A stretch of 20,799 bases of DNA from Hyphomicrobiales bacterium. Lineage in GTDB: Bacteria; Pseudomonadota; Alphaproteobacteria; Rhizobiales; SZUA-8. The stretch lies in contig QILX01000122.1 in NCBI GenBank assembly GCA_003232175.1, positions 1-20,799 of the forward strand. The letters are read 5' to 3'. The position numbers and the translations under genes were made by a program. Below are positions 8,231-16,207 of the stretch, one piece after another; the first letter of the stretch is position 1; each line of letters begins with the position of its first letter. The notes below the pieces were generated by a model. It ran no database searches. It was not told the DNA's origin and saw only the letters and a list, made by a program, of their open reading frames with translations.

Positions 8231-11200
8231 CTATTCGGCAGCCTCACTGGGAACACTGCCCGGAATAACCGAACCGTCGTCGGTCTCCTTCAGCTCGACA
8301 TTCAGTCCCAGAGAACGCATTTCCTTGACCAACACGTTGAAACTCTCCGGGATGCCGGCCTCAAAGGCATCGTCGCCCCGTACAATGGACTCGTAGACTT
8401 TGGTACGGCCGGCGACATCATCGGACTTGACCGTCAGCATTTCCTGCAAGGTGTAGGCGGCGCCATAGGCCTCCAGGGCCCAGACCTCCATCTCGCCGAA
8501 GCGCTGGCCGCCAAACTGCGCCTTGCCGCCCAACGGTTGCTGGGTAACCAGGGAGTACGGTCCGATCGAGCGGGCATGGATCTTGTCGTCGACCAGATGG
8601 TGCAGTTTGAGGATGTAGATATACCCTACCGTCACCTGACGGTCGAAGGTCTCGCCGGTGCGCCCGTCATAGAGCGTAACCTGACCGCTGGGGTCCAGGC
8701 CCGCCTGCTCGAGCATGGTGGTGATGTCGCTTTCATGGGCACCATCGAACACCGGCGTGGCAATTGGCACGCCGCGGCGCAAATTGCCGCCAAGCTCCAC
8801 CATGCCCTCGTCATCGAGGGAGGCAACGGTGTCGTTGTCACCATAGACTTCCGCAAGGCGGGATTTGAGCGGTTCGATCTTGCCTTCGCGGTGATAGACA
8901 TCCACCGCTTCGCCAATTTTCTTACCAAGCCCGGCACAGGCCCAGCCCAGATGGGTTTCCAGGATCTGCCCGACATTCATCCGGCTGGGCACCCCAAGCG
9001 GATTGAGCACCACATCGACATGGGTGCCGTCTTCCAGGTAAGGCATGTCCTCGACCGGCACGATGCGGCTGATGACACCCTTGTTGCCGTGACGTCCGGC
9101 CATCTTGTCGCCGGGCTGCAATTTGCGCTTTACCGCCACAAAGACCTTGACCATTTTCATGACGCCAGGAAGCAACTCGTCGCCGCGCTGTAATTTGTCG
9201 ACCTTGTCAACAAAACGCCGCTCCAGCCGGCCCTTGGCTTCATCATACTGGCCCCGGATTGCCTCGACCCCGGCCATGGCCTTTTCGCTTTTCAGTGCAA
9301 TCTCCCACCAATTGCGGCGGGGGACCTCATCAAGATGGGCCTGGGTGATTTTACCGTCGGGCTTGATCTCGCCGGGGCCCGAACCCGCCACCTTGCCGAC
9401 CAGGGCCGCGGCCAGTCTCGAGAAGACGTTGCGGTCCAAAATCGCCAGCTCGTCGTCCCGATCCTTGGCCAGACGTTCGATTTCCTCGCGCTCGATCGCC
9501 ATGGCGCGTTCGTCTTTTTCCACCCCGTGACGGTTAAAGACCCGCACCTCGACCACGGTTCCGGAAACTCCGGGGGGCACGCGCAACGAGGTGTCACGCA
9601 CATCGGAGGCCTTTTCGCCGAAGATGGCGCGCAGGAGTTTTTCCTCCGGCGTCATCGGGCTTTCGCCCTTGGGCGTGATGTTGCCGACCAGAATGTCGCC
9701 CGGATTGACTTCGGCGCCGATGTAAACGATGCCCGCCTCATCGAGATTGCGCAAACTCTCCTCGCCGACATTGGGGATATCGCGAGTGATTTCCTCGGGC
9801 CCCAACTTGGTATCCCGCGCCATAACCTCGAATTCCTCGATATGGATCGAAGTGTAGACGTCATCGCGCACAATGCGTTCGGAGATGAGGATCGAGTCCT
9901 CGAAGTTGTAGCCATTCCACGGCATGAAAGCACAAAGGACATTGCGTCCCAGGGCCAGCTCGCCAAGTTCGGTCGACGGGCCGTCGGCCACCATATCGCC
10001 GGCAACAACCTGATCGCCGACCTTCACCAAAGGCCGCTGGTTGATGCAGGTGTCCTGATTGGAACGCTGGAACTTGAGTAGATTGTAGATATCGACGCCG
10101 GATTTTGACGGGTCGGTTTCCTCGGTCGCCCGGATGACGATACGGTTGGAGTCAACCTGATCGACAATACCGGTGCGCCTGGCGGCGATGGCGGCGCCAC
10201 TGTCGCGGGCCACCACTTCTTCCATGCCGGTGCCGACAAATGGCGCTTCGGCGCGTAAGAGCGGCACCGCCTGGCGCTGCATGTTCGAGCCCATCAGCGC
10301 CCGGTTGGCGTCATCGTTCTCCAAAAATGGAATGAGAGCAGCGGCCACGGACACCACCTGTTTAGGCGACACATCCATGAAATCGACAACATCGGCGGCC
10401 ATGAGATGAACATCACCAGCCTGACGGCAGTTGACAAAATCATTGGTGAAGCTGCCGTCATCATTGAGCTGGGCATTGGCCTGGGCAATCGTGTATTTGC
10501 CTTCTTCCATGGCCGACAGATAGATAACCTCATCAGTCACCTTGTTATCGACAACCCGCCGGTATGGGCTTTCGATAAAGCCGTATTTGTTGACCTTTGC
10601 ATAAGTCGCAAGAGAATTGATCAAACCGATATTCGGCCCCTCCGGCGTCTCGATCGGGCAGATGCGGCCATAATGGGTAGTGTGAACATCGCGGACCTCA
10701 AAACCGGCGCGCTCTCGGGTCAGACCACCCGGCCCAAGGGCCGAAAGCCGGCGCTTATGGGTGATTTCCGACAGCGGGTTGGTCTGATCCATGAACTGGC
10801 TCAGCTGCGAGGAGCCGAAGAACTCGCGCACCGCAGCGGCAGCCGGCTTGGCGTTGATCAGATCGTGGGGCATGACTGTGTCGATATCGACTGAGGACAT
10901 GCGCTCCTTGATCGCCCGCTCCATGCGCAGGAGGCCAACGCGGTACTGGTTTTCCATCAGCTCGCCGACCGAACGCACCCGGCGGTTGCCCAGATGATCG
11001 ATATCGTCGATATCGCCCTTACCGTCGCGCAAATCGACCACGGTCTTGATCACCGCAAGGATGTCATCCTTACGCAAGACCCGCATGGTATCGGGCGCAT
11101 CAAGATCGAGCCGCATGTTCATTTTCACCCGGCCGACGGCGGATAGGTCATAACGTTCAGGGTCAAAAAACATCGAGTTGAAAAGGGCCTCGGCGGTTTC

Positions 11201-12358
11201 CACCGTCGGCGGCTCACCGGGCCTCATGACCCGGTAAACATCGATCAGCGCCCCTTCGCGATCGGAATTCTTATCAACTGCAAGAGTATTGCGAATAAAG
11301 GCGCCCTTGTTGACATGATCGATATCCAGAACCCGGAGTTCCTTGAAATCCGCCTCGCCTATGGCTTCGAGGAATTCGGCGCTGATCTCATCACCAGCTG
11401 ACCCGTAGATCTCACCAGACTCCATATTGACGACATCCAGCGCCAGATACTGGCCGACCAGGTCTTCATCCTGATAGAGCAATTCCTTGAGCCCGGCTTC
11501 CGCCAGCTTGTTGGTCAGTCGCGGGGTGATTTTCCGGCCCGCTTCGATGGCAACCTCGCCGGTATCTGCATCGATCAGATCGCCTGCCGCCTTGGCGCCC
11601 TTGAGCCGTTCGCCGTCAAATGCCGTCCGCCAGCCTTTTTTCGAGGCTTTGTAGACAAAGGACTCATAAAAGGTTTCGAGGATTTCCTCTGAATCAAGTC
11701 CCAGGGAATACAGCAGCGAGGTGGCCGGCAATTTACGCCGGCGGTCTACCCGCACATGCAGGATATCCTTGGCGTCGAATTCAAAATCGAGCCAGGAGCC
11801 GCGGTAAGGGATAATCCTTGCCGCAAATAGCAGCTTGCCCGAGGATTGGGTCTTGCCCTTGTCATGGTCGAAGAAGACGCCGGGGCTGCGGTGCATCTGG
11901 GAAACGATGACCCGCTCGGTGCCGTTGACGACAAAAGTGCCATTGGACGTCATCAGCGGCATATCGCCCATATAGACGTCTTGTTCCTTGATGTCCTTGA
12001 CCGATTTGGCGCCGGTATCCTCATCGATTTCAAAAACGATGAGCCGCAAGGTTACCTTCAGCGGCGCGGCATAGGTCATGCCGCGTTGCTGACATTCTTC
12101 GACATCATATTTCGGCGGCTCGAAATCGTAACGGACGAATTCGAGCGACGAGGTTCCTGCGAAATCCGCAATCGGAAACACCGAGGTGAAAACCGCCTGT
12201 ATACCCTGGTCCAGACGACCGCTCTCGGGTTCCTCGACTTGAAGATATTGAAGATATGATGCCCGTTGCACCTCGATGAGGTTGGGCATCTTGGCAACTT
12301 CGCGGATTTTGCCGAAATCTTTCCGCACACGCTTACGACCCGTGAACGACTGCACCAT
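8231..12358 (-). CDS. rpoB: RNA polymerase beta subunit
   Basis: Beta forms one jaw of RNA polymerase and contains the rifampicin pocket. The start was placed at the ATG at 12358 (MVQSFTGRKRVRKDFGKIRE), typical of Alphaproteobacteria and preceded by AGGAG; an upstream in-frame ATG at 12394 lies inside the terminator-like hairpin of the spacer. The product is 1375 aa and uninterrupted, ending PSEAAE. Conserved blocks include MSSVDIDTVMPHDLINAKPA, rifampicin cluster I (GSSQLSQFMDQTNPLSEITH, about 10780-10830), CPIETPEGPNIGLINSLA, and the C-terminal region GGKAQFGGQRFGEMEVWALE. The residues matching E. coli Q513, D516, H526 and S531 are the sensitive type. It follows rplL after 144 nt containing hairpins and precedes rpoC by 129 nt. 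Confidence 0.99.
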   Translation of the reverse strand: MVQSFTGRKRVRKDFGKIREVAKMPNLIEVQRASYLQYLQVEEPESGRLDQGIQAVFTSVFPIADFAGTSSLEFVRYDFEPPKYDVEECQQRGMTYAAPLKVTLRLIVFEIDEDTGAKSVKDIKEQDVYMGDMPLMTSNGTFVVNGTERVIVSQMHRSPGVFFDHDKGKTQSSGKLLFAARIIPYRGSWLDFEFDAKDILHVRVDRRRKLPATSLLYSLGLDSEEILETFYESFVYKASKKGWRTAFDGERLKGAKAAGDLIDADTGEVAIEAGRKITPRLTNKLAEAGLKELLYQDEDLVGQYLALDVVNMESGEIYGSAGDEISAEFLEAIGEADFKELRVLDIDHVNKGAFIRNTLAVDKNSDREGALIDVYRVMRPGEPPTVETAEALFNSMFFDPERYDLSAVGRVKMNMRLDLDAPDTMRVLRKDDILAVIKTVVDLRDGKGDIDDIDHLGNRRVRSVGELMENQYRVGLLRMERAIKERMSSVDIDTVMPHDLINAKPAAAAVREFFGSSQLSQFMDQTNPLSEITHKRRLSALGPGGLTRERAGFEVRDVHTTHYGRICPIETPEGPNIGLINSLATYAKVNKYGFIESPYRRVVDNKVTDEVIYLSAMEEGKYTIAQANAQLNDDGSFTNDFVNCRQAGDVHLMAADVVDFMDVSPKQVVSVAAALIPFLENDDANRALMGSNMQRQAVPLLRAEAPFVGTGMEEVVARDSGAAIAARRTGIVDQVDSNRIVIRATEETDPSKSGVDIYNLLKFQRSNQDTCINQRPLVKVGDQVVAGDMVADGPSTELGELALGRNVLCAFMPWNGYNFEDSILISERIVRDDVYTSIHIEEFEVMARDTKLGPEEITRDIPNVGEESLRNLDEAGIVYIGAEVNPGDILVGNITPKGESPMTPEEKLLRAIFGEKASDVRDTSLRVPPGVSGTVVEVRVFNRHGVEKDERAMAIEREEIERLAKDRDDELAILDRNVFSRLAAALVGKVAGSGPGEIKPDGKITQAHLDEVPRRNWWEIALKSEKAMAGVEAIRGQYDEAKGRLERRFVDKVDKLQRGDELLPGVMKMVKVFVAVKRKLQPGDKMAGRHGNKGVISRIVPVEDMPYLEDGTHVDVVLNPLGVPSRMNVGQILETHLGWACAGLGKKIGEAVDVYHREGKIEPLKSRLAEVYGDNDTVASLDDEGMVELGGNLRRGVPIATPVFDGAHESDITTMLEQAGLDPSGQVTLYDGRTGETFDRQVTVGYIYILKLHHLVDDKIHARSIGPYSLVTQQPLGGKAQFGGQRFGEMEVWALEAYGAAYTLQEMLTVKSDDVAGRTKVYESIVRGDDAFEAGIPESFNVLVKEMRSLGLNVELKETDDGSVIPGSVPSEAAE

Positions 12359-12387
12359 GGGGGCTCCTAACTTGACTTCTGAAACCT

Positions 12388-12431
12388 GTTGCAAAAACCC
12401 CCGATTTGACGTGCATGGGGGTTTTTGTAAC
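12388..12431 (-). terminator. Strong hairpin with U-run between rplL and rpoB (attenuator-like)
   Basis: CAAAAACCCCC (12392-12402) and GGGGGTTTTTG (12417-12427) form a perfect 11-bp stem. It extends past one mismatch by GTT/AAC and has a 14-nt loop. On the minus strand the GGGGG run is followed by TTTTTG, the layout of an intrinsic terminator, and the mirror strand looks the same. It lies 29 nt upstream of the rpoB start. In E. coli partial termination between rplL and rpoB sets the L12 to RNA polymerase ratio; this hairpin is placed to do the same. Confidence 0.65.
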
Positions 12432-12460
12432 AGATCGCCGCGAAATCACGGCGAATCACC

Positions 12461-12494
12461 CCGGCCGGCGAAGGACACGCCCCTCGCCAGCCGG
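12461..12494 (-). promoter_or_regulatory. GC-rich hairpin just after the rplL stop
   Basis: CCGGC-C-GGCGA-A-GG pairs with CCTCGCCAGCCGG (12 pairs, one mismatch, one bulge) around a 7-nt loop, starting about 8 nt past the rplL stop. It lacks a U-run. It could be an RNase processing or stabilising structure that acts with the terminator-like hairpin further downstream. Confidence 0.45.
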
Positions 12495-12502
12495 AACCAG
12501 GA

Positions 12503-12880
12503 TTATTTTATCTCGACAGTCGCGCCTGCGCCTTCGAGTTGTTCTTTCAGCTTCGCAGCTTCTTCCTTTGAAACTTCTTCCTTGACCGGTTTCGGCGCGG
12601 CCTCGACCAGGTCTTTGGCTTCCTTCAGGCCAAGACCGGTGATCGCACGCACCTCTTTGATGACATTGATCTTTTTCTCGCCAAACGAGGCAAGAACAAC
12701 AGTAAATGAGTCCTTCTCCTCTTCCGCGGCAGCGGCATCGCCACCACCGCCAGCGGCAGCAACAGCCACAGGAGCGGCAGCCGATACCCCCCACTTCTCT
12801 TCAAGAAGTTTCGACAGATCAGCAGCTTCAAGTACAGTCAATTTCGATAGATCTTCGACGATTTTATTAAGGTCTGCCAT
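12503..12880 (-). CDS. rplL: 50S ribosomal protein L7/L12
   Basis: L7/L12 forms the multimeric stalk that recruits translational GTPases (EF-Tu, EF-G, IF2). The 125-aa product has the expected three parts. These are an N-terminal dimerisation helix (MADLNKIVEDLSKLTVLEAA), an Ala/Gly/Glu-rich hinge (about residues 34-55, AAAPVAVAAAGGGGDAAAAE), and the globular C-terminal domain with KINVIKEVRAITGLGLKEAK and a final GATVEIK. The length matches the family. The ATG at 12880 has an AAAGGA ribosome binding site. It lies 42 nt after rplJ, so the two are translated from one mRNA and share the rplJ leader. The hairpins that follow suggest rplL is made in excess of rpoB. Confidence 0.98.
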   Translation of the reverse strand: MADLNKIVEDLSKLTVLEAADLSKLLEEKWGVSAAAPVAVAAAGGGGDAAAAEEEKDSFTVVLASFGEKKINVIKEVRAITGLGLKEAKDLVEAAPKPVKEEVSKEEAAKLKEQLEGAGATVEIK

Positions 12881-12922
12881 AATATAGCGTCCTTTCGGTT
12901 TGAACCAAGTCCTAAGGGGTTT

Positions 12923-13441
12923 TTAAGCCGCCTCGCCCTTTTGCGCATGCGCATTCAGCACCCGGGCAAGTTGCCCTGCCGGGGCTTTCGTGAGCATCGC
13001 AATCCGCGTTGCCGGGGTCTGAAGCATTCTCACAAGATTGCCACGCAGCTCATCCAGCGACGGCAGGCTTGCAAGGGACTTCACGCCCTCGACATTGAGC
13101 ACCTGGGCACCCATCGCACCGCCAAGAACCGCGAATTGTTCGTTGTCCTTGGCAAATTTGATGGCCGCTTTCGGGGCTGCGACGGGATCGTCGGAATAGG
13201 CGATCAATGTCGGACCGGAGAATAGGTCCGTGATGCCTTCCGGCGGGGTCCCGGGAAGAGCGAGTTTGACAAGCCGGTTTTTCGCCACCTTAACGGTGGC
13301 GCCGGCCTGTTTCATCTCACCGCGAAGCTCAGTCATCTGCTTCACGGTAAGACCGGCATAGTGGGCCACGACAACCACCCCGGCGTTCTGAAACACCTGG
13401 TTGAGTGAGGTGACGAGCTCGACTTTTTGTGCTCGATCCAC
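12923..13441 (-). CDS. rplJ: 50S ribosomal protein L10
   Basis: L10 anchors the L7/L12 dimers to the ribosomal stalk base and, as the L10-L12 complex, represses its own mRNA in bacteria where this was studied. The product is 172 aa with a GTG start at 13441 (MDRAQKVELVTSLNQVF). A GAGGAGAG ribosome binding site upstream supports that start. Recognisable segments are VVVVAHYAGLTVKQMTELR, TVKVAKNRLVKLAL and the C-terminal helix (KAPAGQLARVLNAHAQKG) that carries the L12 dimers. It is preceded by a 371-nt non-coding leader with several hairpins and followed by rplL after 42 nt. Confidence 0.98.
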   Translation of the reverse strand: MDRAQKVELVTSLNQVFQNAGVVVVAHYAGLTVKQMTELRGEMKQAGATVKVAKNRLVKLALPGTPPEGITDLFSGPTLIAYSDDPVAAPKAAIKFAKDNEQFAVLGGAMGAQVLNVEGVKSLASLPSLDELRGNLVRMLQTPATRIAMLTKAPAGQLARVLNAHAQKGEAA

Positions 13442-13812
13442 TTAGCGCTCTCCTCGCGTTTGCGGCCCCTCGATGAAAACCAAGCGGGGCCACTTGTGGT
13501 TTAGGCTTTGCCGCTGCCCTGCACCTCCCGGCACTACCGGGAATTACGAAGCAACGACGCTCTCTGCCTGTCCGCCGGCCCGGCGCGAACGCCAATCCGG
13601 ACTGAGGAGGTTCAAACCGAAGGTGGTAAAACCTTCGGGCCTTACTCCCGTCTCATGCAGGCCGGACCTTTCCAATTCGGCGGTTGGGTCAAATTACGCC
13701 GGCAAAACCAGCGCCTGCAGTCTCGGACAAGATCAGCGCGACAATCTCAAGGTTTTGACCCCCAAGATCACGCACCTGCCTTCGGGAGCCAAAGCTCCCT
13801 CAGGATCTCGGT
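13442..13812 (-). promoter_or_regulatory. Structured rplA-rplJ spacer, probable L10-L12 leader
   Basis: The 371 nt between rplA and rplJ hold no gene but at least four clear hairpins. GGGAGC/GCTCCC (13784-13799) lies just past rplA. CCGAAGGT/ACCTTCGG is an 8-bp perfect stem at 13617-13638. TCCCGG/CCGGGA is at 13526-13542. GCGGCCCC/GGGGCCAC (13462-13493) lies immediately before the rplJ ribosome binding site. Many bacteria have an L10-binding leader at this place that controls rplJL translation. Assignment to that RNA family rests on position and structure, not on a model match. I could not identify a convincing internal promoter. Confidence 0.55.
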
Positions 13813-14508
13813 TTAGCCGGAAACGCTTCCCGGCTCGATGCGTACCCCCGGCCCCATGGTGGAGCTGAGCGAAATACGCTGAATAAAAGTACCCTTGGCC
13901 CCGGTCGGCCTGGCCGAGGTGACCGCGCCGATAAAAGCCCTCGCATTGGACACAAGGTCGGTTTCGGAAAAACTCGCCTTGCCAATTCCGGCGTGAATGA
14001 GACCGGCTTTTTCGACCCGAAACTCCACCGCCCCGCCCTTGGCTGACTTCACAGCCTCGGCGACATCCGCCGTCACGGTGCCGACGCGCGGGTTAGGCAT
14101 CAAACCACGGGGGCCCAGAATTTTACCGAGCCGACCGACAATCCCCATCATGTCCGGAGACGCGATGCAGCGGTCAAAATCAATCTTCCCGGCCTTCACC
14201 TGCTCGGCCAGTTCCTCGGCGCCAACAATGTCGGCTCCGGCGGCCTTGGCTTCCTCGGCCTTGGCGTCGCGAGCAAACACCGCCACCCGGACGGTACGGC
14301 CGGTGCCGGCGGGAAGCTTGCAGACCCCGCGCACCATCTGGTCGGCATGGCGGGGATCAACGCCAAGGTTCATCGAAATCTCGATGGTCTCGTCGAATTT
14401 CGCCTTGGCCCGCTCTTTTACCTGCGCCACGGCCTTGGTAAGATCGATTGCGGTATTGCGATCAACACCTTCAAGGGCGGCCTTCATTCTTTTTCCAAGT
14501 TTTGCCAT
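13813..14508 (-). CDS. rplA: 50S ribosomal protein L1
   Basis: L1 forms the mobile L1 stalk that escorts deacylated tRNA out of the E site and, in many bacteria, represses the rplKA mRNA. The product is 231 aa from the ATG at 14508 (MAKLGKRMKAALEGVDRNTA). The frame is open 30 codons further upstream, but that stretch overlaps rplK and has no L1 similarity. Conserved blocks include FDETIEISMNLGVDPRHADQ, RGVCKLPAGTGRTVRVAVFA, GILGPRG-like GKILGPRGLMPNPRVGTVT, and a C-terminal STMGPGV. It starts 4 nt after the rplK stop, which indicates translational coupling, with its binding site GTGGGG inside the end of rplK. Confidence 0.98.
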   Translation of the reverse strand: MAKLGKRMKAALEGVDRNTAIDLTKAVAQVKERAKAKFDETIEISMNLGVDPRHADQMVRGVCKLPAGTGRTVRVAVFARDAKAEEAKAAGADIVGAEELAEQVKAGKIDFDRCIASPDMMGIVGRLGKILGPRGLMPNPRVGTVTADVAEAVKSAKGGAVEFRVEKAGLIHAGIGKASFSETDLVSNARAFIGAVTSARPTGAKGTFIQRISLSSTMGPGVRIEPGSVSG

Positions 14509-14512
14509 CTGC

Positions 14513-14941
14513 TTACCCCACAACCTCAAGACCCATGGAACGGGCTGATCCTGCGATGATCTTCTCCGCCGCATCCAGACTATCTGCATTGAGGTCAACC
14601 ATTTTGGCCTCGGCGATCTCGCGGAGCTGTTTCCGCGTCACCGTGCCAACCGTCTCGCGGCTGGGTTCGGCGGAGCCCTTGTCGACTTTTGCAGCTTTTT
14701 TCAGAAAATAAGACGCCGGCGGTGTTTTGGTGATGAAACTGAAGGACTTGTCCGTATAGATGGTAATAACCGTCGGCAGCGGCATGCCCTTTTCCATCTC
14801 CTGGGTCTTGGCGTTGAACCCCTTGCAGAATTCCATGATATTCAGCCCGCGCTGACCCAGCGCCGGACCGATTGGTGGCGATGGGGTCGCCGAACCCGCG
14901 GGCACCTGCAGTTTCAGGTAACCAGCAATCTTCTTAGCCAT
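14513..14941 (-). CDS. rplK: 50S ribosomal protein L11
   Basis: L11 binds the GTPase-associated centre of 23S rRNA and is needed for factor-dependent GTP hydrolysis and RelA activation. The 142-aa product starts at the ATG at 14941 (MAKKIAGYLKLQVPAGSATP), preceded by GGGAGA. The family signatures PPIGPALGQRGLNIMEFCKGF and SFITKTPPASYFLKKAAKV (N-terminal and linker regions) and the RNA-binding C-terminal domain (VGTVTRKQLREIAEAKMVDL, DSLDAAEKIIAGSARSMG) are present. The usual K-K near the N-terminus, methylated by PrmA in E. coli, is visible. It is coupled to rplA 4 nt downstream and preceded by a 122-nt leader. Confidence 0.98.
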   Translation of the reverse strand: MAKKIAGYLKLQVPAGSATPSPPIGPALGQRGLNIMEFCKGFNAKTQEMEKGMPLPTVITIYTDKSFSFITKTPPASYFLKKAAKVDKGSAEPSRETVGTVTRKQLREIAEAKMVDLNADSLDAAEKIIAGSARSMGLEVVG

Positions 14942-15063
14942 TTTAAACGTCTCCCAAAAGATACCGTCCGGATGAAATTCCCGGATCGGCAAGGGTTCGT
15001 GGTCCGGTTATTCAGGTGCCCGACGATGAGGAGCGACCTTTCCAAACCTCCCACAAATAAGTG
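14942..15063 (-). promoter_or_regulatory. nusG-rplK spacer, candidate L1-binding leader
   Basis: The 122 nt before rplK carry GTGGGAGG shortly after the nusG stop and CCGGACCACG about 45 nt later. The pairable parts are GTGG/CCAC, and GTGGGAGG recalls the L1 rRNA site. L1 represses rplKA through such a site in well-studied bacteria. The assignment is by position and sequence resemblance only. Confidence 0.35.
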
Positions 15064-15594
15064 TCAGGCTTTTTCAACCTGAGTGTATTCCAACTCGACC
15101 GGCGTCGCCCGACCGAAGATGGAAACCGTAACCTTGAGCCGCGAGCGCTCCTCGTCGATCTCCTCAACCATGCCGGAGAACGAGGCAAACGGGCCATCTG
15201 ACACCCTCACCGTTTCGCCAATATCAAAACTGATAGTCGATTTGGGTCGCTCGACGCCTTCCTGGACCTGGTGCAGAATACGGTCCGCCTCGGCCTGCGA
15301 GATCGGAACCGGCTTTTGCTCGGTGCCCAGAAAACCGGTCACTTTCGGTGTATCCTTGATCAGATGGTAGGCCTCATCGGTCATCTCCATCTTTACCAGC
15401 ACGTAGCCGGGAAAAAATTTGCGTTCAGACGAAGTCTTGCGGCCCCGCTTCATCTCCGTAATTTCTTCGGTCGGAACCAGGACCTCTTCAAGCTGATCGG
15501 CAAGGCCGCGCTGAATGGCCTGCTCCCTGATGGAGTTTGCCACCTGCTTTTCAAAATTCGAATAAGCGTGGACGATGTACCAGCGTTTCTCCAA
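15064..15594 (-). CDS. nusG: Transcription termination/antitermination factor NusG
   Basis: NusG binds the RNA polymerase clamp through its NGN domain and contacts Rho or ribosomal protein S10 through its KOW domain, coupling transcription to translation and termination. The NGN domain is seen in KRWYIVHAYSNFEKQVANSI and ERKFFPGYVLVKMEMTDEAY. The KOW domain is GETVRVSDGPFASFSGMVEE followed by a C-terminal VELEYTQVEKA. I placed the start at the TTG at 15594 (MEKRWYIVHAYS), which gives 176 aa, the family length, and sits 4 nt after the secE stop with a G-rich ribosome binding site. An in-frame ATG at 15633 would add 13 residues, overlap secE by 35 nt and add nothing conserved. The start is therefore probable, not certain. 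Confidence 0.96.
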   Translation of the reverse strand: MEKRWYIVHAYSNFEKQVANSIREQAIQRGLADQLEEVLVPTEEITEMKRGRKTSSERKFFPGYVLVKMEMTDEAYHLIKDTPKVTGFLGTEQKPVPISQAEADRILHQVQEGVERPKSTISFDIGETVRVSDGPFASFSGMVEEIDEERSRLKVTVSIFGRATPVELEYTQVEKA

Positions 15595-15598
15595 AACC

Positions 15599-15796
15599 TC
15601 AGCCCCCCAGACCAAGCAGCAGGCTGACACCAAAGCTCAAAATCTGATCGGCGACAAAGAAGAAAATCGCGGCAATAAACACCATCACAAACACCAACGC
15701 CGTAGTTACAGTCGTTTCACGGCGTGTCGGCCAGGTGACTTTTGCGACTTCGGCGCGTACCTGCTGAATGAATGTAAAAGGATTGGGTTTTGCCAT
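15599..15796 (-). CDS. secE: Preprotein translocase subunit SecE
   Basis: SecE is the small clamp subunit of the SecYEG channel in the inner membrane. The 65-aa product has the compact single-span form common in Alphaproteobacteria. It has an amphipathic N-terminal helix containing the conserved EVAKVTWPTRRET motif (about residues 16-28). One transmembrane segment rich in Val, Phe, Ile and Leu follows (about residues 30-62, TALVFVMVFIAAIFFFVADQ). The ATG at 15796 is the only plausible start; its ribosome binding site is weak. It is the first gene of the operon, about 60 nt from the predicted transcription start, and nusG follows directly. Confidence 0.97.
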   Translation of the reverse strand: MAKPNPFTFIQQVRAEVAKVTWPTRRETTVTTALVFVMVFIAAIFFFVADQILSFGVSLLLGLGG

Positions 15797-15864
15797 TTTG
15801 AGGACTTGCCGGTTGATAAATCAGGGTGACTAATTTGTGGTGCTTTAAGGTAACTTCGCGGATG

Positions 15865-15893
15865 TATTTAAGATCTGGACACTCGGCGTGCAA
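15865..15893 (-). promoter_or_regulatory. Sigma70-type promoter of the secE-nusG-rplKAJL-rpoBC operon
   Basis: On the minus strand TTGCAC (15893-15888) is followed after 17 nt by TAAATA (15870-15865). The predicted transcription start near 15858 leaves a leader of about 60 nt before the secE ATG. Because tRNA-Trp is not adjacent to secE here, a dedicated promoter is needed, and this is the best match. Confidence 0.7.
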
Positions 15894-16192
15894 CCTTTCA
15901 TCAGGACCACAAGTAGGAGAGACTTCAAATTTTGGTTTTTTGGGGCTCTGACGCAAGACCAAAAGGCCCTTCCGCCCCTTACCGCCTACAAAGCGACCAG
16001 GGAGCGCAACAGCCTTCGATAGAACATCGGATAAACCGCAGGCTTTTTAGACCATCGCCCGGTTGTTCGTCAAGCCGATCCTTGTCTGAGGTCAGAACAG
16101 TGAACGCGATTTTCCGCAGCCTTTGAAAAAAGTCGGAATCGGCCATCTGGCTCCAGGCATATAGAGCCGAAAATGCCTGAATAAAATCATGG

Positions 16193-16207
16193 TTAACGCG
16201 GCATTAA
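16193..16207 (+). promoter_or_regulatory. CtrA-type binding box upstream of the TPR gene
   Basis: TTAA-CGCGGCA-TTAA, followed by C, is a perfect match to the TTAA-N7-TTAA(C) consensus bound by the alphaproteobacterial cell-cycle regulator CtrA. It lies 70 nt upstream of the ATG at 16278. Binding is inferred from sequence alone; no clean -10 box was found nearby. Confidence 0.5.

Noticed and set aside
10780..10830. Possible rifampicin-resistance substitution in RpoB (DQTNP instead of DQNNP)
   Set aside because: The Thr is, to my knowledge, ordinary for Alphaproteobacteria, and the classic resistance positions (Q513, D516, H526, S531 equivalents) are wild type.
12396..12431. C5/G5 and A5/T5 palindrome as a protein-binding operator
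   Set aside because: The stem followed by a U-run at an operon position where partial termination is known fits a terminator better.
13800..13985. Minus-strand 61-codon frame and plus-strand frames in the rplJ leader (13473-13868, 13508-13816)
   Set aside because: They overlap rplA or structured leader sequence, and show no ribosome binding site or recognisable protein features.
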